64,000 nt of DNA from assembly GCA_947561395.2 (NCBI GenBank), contig OX387190.1:20516858-20580857 (forward strand), read 5' to 3'. The position numbers and the translations under genes are program-made. The first letter of the stretch is position 1. The number at the start of each line of letters is the position of its first letter. The notes beneath the pieces are model-generated. The model searched no databases, was not told the DNA's origin, and saw nothing but the letters and a program-made list of their open reading frames with translations. The DNA is from Buxus sempervirens (Eukaryota; Streptophyta; Magnoliopsida; Buxales; Buxaceae). This document shows, piece by piece, positions 59,278 through 64,000 of this stretch.

Positions 59278-59564
59278 TGTTATGAATCCATTGAATATGG
59301 ATGACCATTGGGTTACACCTCTTGGACCATTGGGTTACATCTCTTGGAGCATTGGGTTGCACCTCTTGGAATACACCTCTTGAGATGAAGAGATACACCT
59401 CTTGGAGGATACACCTCTTGGAGCTTATAAAAGGGTCTTGAGATGTATGGAATTGTAATAACAAAATTGCTAAACTAGTGAATGATATTGAATTCTAAGA
59501 GAGCTGAATTTCTCTTCTATCTTGCTAATCTTTCTTGTCTTGCCATTCTCTTTCTTTCACAACA
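59278..59564 (+). repeat. 5' LTR of copia element 2
   Basis: About 287 bp, TGTTATGAATCC to TTTCACAACA. It contains an array of about six TACACCTCTTGGA-type repeats (59312-59423) and TATAAAAG at 59425-59432. The start is provisional because the 3' LTR is outside the window. Confidence 0.65.
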
Positions 59565-59720
59565 CGTTATCAGCACGAGTCTCTGCCAAATCTGAAAGCT
59601 AGTGACATTCTTTCAAAAGTCACTGTAAGTATTTCAGTTATTTTGTTTGTGATTTCCATGAATAACATGAAAGTAATTTTATATATGATACAAATGCTTT
59701 GCAACTTTGATTTGTAGAAA

Positions 59721-60730
59721 ATGTCAAATCTTAGCAAACTTTAATTTGTTGCTCTTGACATTTCTGGGAAAAATTACTTATCTTGGATCCCTGAAGGATT
59801 GTGCTAAGATTGGAAACACTATTAAAGAATGAAATAAAGGATCCCTGTAGGATCGTGCTAAGGCAATGATTTTCCTTCCCCATCATCTTCATGAGGAATT
59901 GAAAATTGAATATCTCACGGTAAAAAAAATCCCTTTGTTTATGGAATCATTTGAAGGAAATATAAGAGCACCAGAAGTGCGTCATCCTTCCAAAAGCTCG
60001 ATATGATTGGTTGCACCTGAGGTTGCAAGATTTCAAGAGTGTAAGTGAGTATAATTCTCCACTCTTTAAAATCAGCTCACTTTTGAAGTTATGTGGTGAA
60101 AAAAAAAATCACCGATGAAGACATGTTGGAAAAGACTTTTACTACTTTTCACGCCTCGAATGTGCTCCTGCAGCAGCAGTATCGAGAGCGAAAGTTCACT
60201 AAGTATTCTGAACTCATTTCTTGTCTTCTAGTGGCTGAACAAAATAATGAGCTTGTAATGAAAAATCACCTGTCTCGTCCAACTGGTTCTACACCATTTC
60301 CGGAAGCAAATGGTATATCATTCCAGAAGAATGGTAGAGGTGGACGAGGACGTGGTAGAAAGAATAGTGGCACAAGAAGTGAAACCACTAAAAAGGGAAT
60401 TCACCAGGTACCTACCATCAGAATTGGAAGAAAGGTCCCGTGAACAATCATCAAAAGAAAAATGAAGATGTATGTCATCGATATGGTATGAATGGACATT
60501 GGTCACGTACCTGTAGTACGGCCAGACACTTGGTAGACCTATATCAAGCCTCTAAAAGAGAAAAAGGAAAAGAAATTGAAATGAATGTTGCAGAACGAAT
60601 AGATCATATACTTCAATTTGATAATTGTGATGGAATTGATATTACTCATCTTGATGTTTCTGATTTCTTTGAAGATCCTAGTGGTAGAATTGATCATCTT
60701 ATTAGTGATGGAAATGTTTATTTTGAGTAG
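59721..60730 (+). pseudogene. copia element 2 gag
   Basis: Starts ATGTCAAATCTTAGC but stops after seven codons. Recognisable pieces are VALDISGKNYLSW, DEDMLEKTFTTFHASNVLLQ, YSELISCLLVAEQNNELVMK and a knuckle CHRYGMNGHWSRTC in which the second Cys is Tyr. There are several frameshifts. GGATCCCTG-AGGAT-GTGCTAAG occurs twice, 50 bp apart (59787 and 59837); the first copy replaces expected gag sequence. Confidence 0.82.
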
Positions 60731-60807
60731 TAAATCTTTTGTTTACTATGTAATAAGGGTTTGAATTCTATAGTAATGAAGTTTTATATTTTGCATGTAT
60801 AAAGAGC

Positions 60808-63800
60808 ATGGGTTCTATTGATGAATTGATGAATATTGCTGATGATGTATGCTTGGTAGATAGTGCGACAACTCACACAATCCTTAAAAATAAGAAATAT
60901 TTCCAATGTTTGAAACATAGCAAAGCCGATGTAAATACCATATCGGGTTCATCGAACCTAATTGAAGGCTCCGGAAGAGCACATATATTGTTGCCCAATG
61001 GCACAACATTGTGCATTGATGATGCTCTATTTTCTCCAAGATCAAGAAGGAACTTGTTGAGTTTTAAAGATATTCGTAGTAATGGTTATCATATTGAAAC
61101 CACTGATGAAGGCAACAAGGAGCATCTCTTTATTACTCAAACACATTTGGGCCAGAAGCTCATATTAGAAAAGTTGCCAACATTCTCTTCGGGGTTGTAT
61201 TATACGACAATGAGAATGATTGAATCACATATTGTGATGCACCAGAAGTGCACTAATCCAAAGGTCTTTATGATATGGCATGATCGCCTTGGACATTCGG
61301 GTTCTATAATGATGAGAAGAATTATTGAAAATTCAATAGGGCATCCATTAAAGAACCAGAAGATTCTTTTACCAAGTGATTATCCGTGCTCTGCTTGTTC
61401 TCAAGGTAAACTAATTATTAGACCATCTCCTTCAAAACTAGTTGTTGAATCTCCATCATTCTTGGAAAGAATTCAGGGAGATATTTGTGGGCCTATACAT
61501 CCTTCATGTGGACCATTTAAATATTTCATGGTTTTAATTGATGCATCATCTAAATGGTCACATGTTTGTCTTCTTTCTTCTAGAAATCTTGCTTTTGCTA
61601 GACTTCTTTCTCAAGTAATCAGATTGAGAGCACAATTCCCTGATTACCCAATTAAGAAAATTCGACTAGATAATGCAGCTGAATTTACATCTCAAGCTTT
61701 TGATAGCTATTGCATGTCAATTGGAATTAATGTTGAACATCCTGTTGCTCACACACACACTCAAAATGGTTTAGTTGAATCGTTTATCAAAAGACTTCAA
61801 TTGATTGCTAGGCCTCTGCTTAAGAAATCAAATTTACCTAGTTTTGCTTGGGGACATGCTATATTACACGCATCATTTCTGGTTCGAATTAGGCCATCTG
61901 CTTATCATAAATATTCTCCACTGCAACTTGCATTTGGTCAACCTCCGAATATCTCTCACCTTCGAACATTTGGTTGCGCTGTATATGTTCCTATTGCACC
62001 ACCACAACGAAGTAAAATGGGCCCTCAACGTAGACTTGGTATTTATGTTGGTTTTGATTCACCATCTATTATTAGATATCTTGAGCCCCTTACTGGGGAT
62101 ATTTTTAAAGCACGATTTGAGGATTGCCATTTCAATGAAACAGTTTTTCCGTCATTAGGGGGAGAAAAGTCAGTGCCTGAAGCACGACAAGAAATCTCTT
62201 GGAAAAATTTGTCCTTAGCTCATCTTGATCCTCGTACTAATCAATGTACGATGGAAGTTGAAAGGATTATTCATTTGCAACAAGTAGCAAATCAATTACC
62301 GGATGCATTTACTGATACCAGAAGTATAGTAAAATCTCATATACCTGCTGTAAATACTCCAGCAAGGATTGAAGTCCCTGAAGGACAACCTGCTAACAAA
62401 GCAACAGATGAATCTAAAGCACGCCTAAAGCGTGGAAGACCTATTGGTTCAAAAGACAAAAATCCCCGGAAGAGGAAAATTCAAAGAAATGAAAGTGGTG
62501 CTCCTAAAGAGACCATAAAGCCCATTTTACAATCTCCTGGAATAGAATCCCCTGAAGTGGAACCTCCTGAAGAGGAAACTCTCGAAGAGAAATCTCCTGA
62601 AGAGAAACAGGTACCTGAAAATAATGAGATCTCAATACATTATCCAAGTACAGGAGAAATTTGGGATAGAAATAAAACCATTATCGACAATGTATTTTCA
62701 TTTAAATTGGCTATTGGCATTACCAGAAGTAATGAAAAAAAATGAGCCAAAGAATGTCGAAGAATGTCGACATAGAAATGATTGCCAAAATGGAAAGAAG
62801 CTATTAAAGCTGAGTTAAGCTCACTAGCAAAACAAAAAGTTTTTGGGCCTGTAGTCCAAACACCTGAGGGAGTGTCACCTGTTGGATATAAGTGGGTGTT
62901 TGTGCGGAAACGTAATGAAAAGAATGAAATAGTGCGATATAAAGCAAGGCTTGTTGCACAAGGTTTCTCGCAGAGACCTGGGATTGATTATGAAGAAACA
63001 TATTCTCCCATTATGGATGCGACTACATTCAGATTTTTAATAAGTTTGGTAGTCACAGAAAGACTGGATATGCAGTTGATGGATGTAGTTACTGCATATT
63101 TATATGGATCATTGGATCATGAAATATACATGAAAATCCCTGAAGGATATAAAATGCCAGAAGCATGTAAATCAAGTACATCTAGAAGCATGTACTCTAT
63201 CAAGCTTCAAAGATCTTTATATGGATTAAAGTAATCTGGACGCATGTGGTATAATCGCCTTAGCGAATATTTATTAAAGAAAGGATTTGAGAATAATCCT
63301 ATATGCCCATGCATTTTCATTAAGAAATCAGAATCCGGATTTGCTATTGTTGCAATTTATGTTGATGATTTAAATCTTGTTGGAACCCCTGAAGAACTCA
63401 CAAGAATTGCTACTGCATTGAAAGATAAATTTGTAATGAAGGATCTTGGGAAAACAAAATTTTGTCTTGGCCTGCAGCTTGAGCATTTCCCAAATGGAAT
63501 CCTTGTTCATCAATCAACATATACAGAAAAATTCTTGAAGCACTTTTATATGGATAAAGCTCATCCTTTGAGTACTCCAATGATCATAGGTTCACTTGAT
63601 GTGAAAAAGGATCATTTTCGTCCTCCAGAAGATGACGAAGAAATTCTTGGTCCTGAAGTACCATATCTTAGTGCTATTGGTGCACTAATGTATCTTGCAA
63701 ACTGCACCCGACCTGATATAGCTTTTGCAGTTAACTTATTGGCAAGATATAGTTCTACTCCAACTCGAAGACATTGGAATGGAGTTAAACATGTACTTCG

Positions 63801-64000
63801 GTATCTCCGTGGTACAACTGATTTGGGATTATTCTATCATACTGGATCAACTTCACAGTTGATTGGATATGTAGATGCAGGTTATTTATCTGATCCACAC
63901 AAAGGTCGATCTCAAACAGGATATCTCTTTACTTGTGGAGGTACTGCTATTTCATGGAGATCTGTTAAACAATCATTATCTGCTACTTCTTCGAATCATT
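60808..64000 (+). pseudogene. copia element 2 pol (partial)
   Basis: A 645-codon frame (60808-62745) covers protease, with VDSATTH at the active site where DSGT is usual, the pre-integrase region (WHDRLGHSG) and integrase with its acidic triad in GDICGP, LDNAAEF and LVESF. Two frameshifts near 62715-62785, the second consistent with loss of one base, precede RT (KWVFVRKRN; RYKARLVAQGFSQ; DVVTAYLYGSLD). RT is broken by TAA at 63232-63234 where the family has Gln, then continues with YVDDL at 63358-63372 and into RNase H (GALMYLANCTRPDIAFA; SVKQS), open at the edge. Confidence 0.88.

Larger units (their letters stand above)
59278..64000 (+). mobile_element. Ty1/copia element 2, decayed, 3' end beyond window
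   Basis: A short 5' LTR is followed by CGTTATCAGCACGAG (a primer-site-like sequence), gag, protease, integrase, RT and the start of RNase H in copia order, running off the right edge. Sequence and LTR are unrelated to copia element 1, so this is a different lineage. Stops and frameshifts are present in both gag and pol. Confidence 0.88.

Overview
This window is nuclear DNA of a flowering plant, most likely a woody eudicot with a retrotransposon-rich genome. It holds a MAP kinase kinase kinase gene with eight exons and very long introns, a captured fragment of a plant U-box/ARM ubiquitin ligase, Ty3/gypsy and Ty1/copia retrotransposons, solo LTRs and several MITE families. No bacterial, organellar or CRISPR features are present.

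Layout. (1) 1-6887, minus strand: the 5' two thirds of a Tat-type Ty3/gypsy element. It has an LTR, an unbroken gag-protease frame and a pol frame open to the window edge (RT, RNase H and a second archaeal-type RNase H). (2) 7606-22660, plus strand: a MEKK1-type MAPKKK. Eight exons read from the genomic sequence give a 622-residue protein with a complete kinase domain; one intron of 6.85 kb splits the HRD catalytic motif. (3) 24.4-30.4 kb: MITE-type insertions, including a 542-bp hAT-like element and a 149-bp element with a 9-bp target duplication. Among them is a 1.76-kb Pack-MULE-like element whose ~250-bp terminal inverted repeats enclose a U-box/ARM (PUB17-like) gene fragment with two in-frame stops. 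(4) 30.8-50.6 kb: solo LTRs. Family A has three complete copies, family B two and family D one. They include a nest in which an A copy and a B copy sit inside another B copy, each bounded by a perfect 5-bp target duplication. A PIF/Harbinger-type MITE lies at 40.0 kb. (5) 51.2-58.6 kb: a Ty1/copia element with both LTRs and a decayed polyprotein; its integrase is split by a 1.1-kb solo LTR (family C). (6) 59.3-64.0 kb: a second, unrelated decayed Ty1/copia element running off the right edge.

The host gene appears intact and is the only cellular gene that clearly looks functional. The gypsy element is the only one with intact long frames; the two copia elements carry several nonsense and frameshift mutations.

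The most unusual signals are inside the LTRs. Families A, B and D share a TATA box followed by a short leader and a consensus splice donor. Family A carries an array of palindromes whose two arms vary together. An AT-rich module is shared by otherwise unrelated families A and B. Several of the other LTR families also carry their own short repeated motif. All calls come from reading the sequence by eye; no database search was possible.
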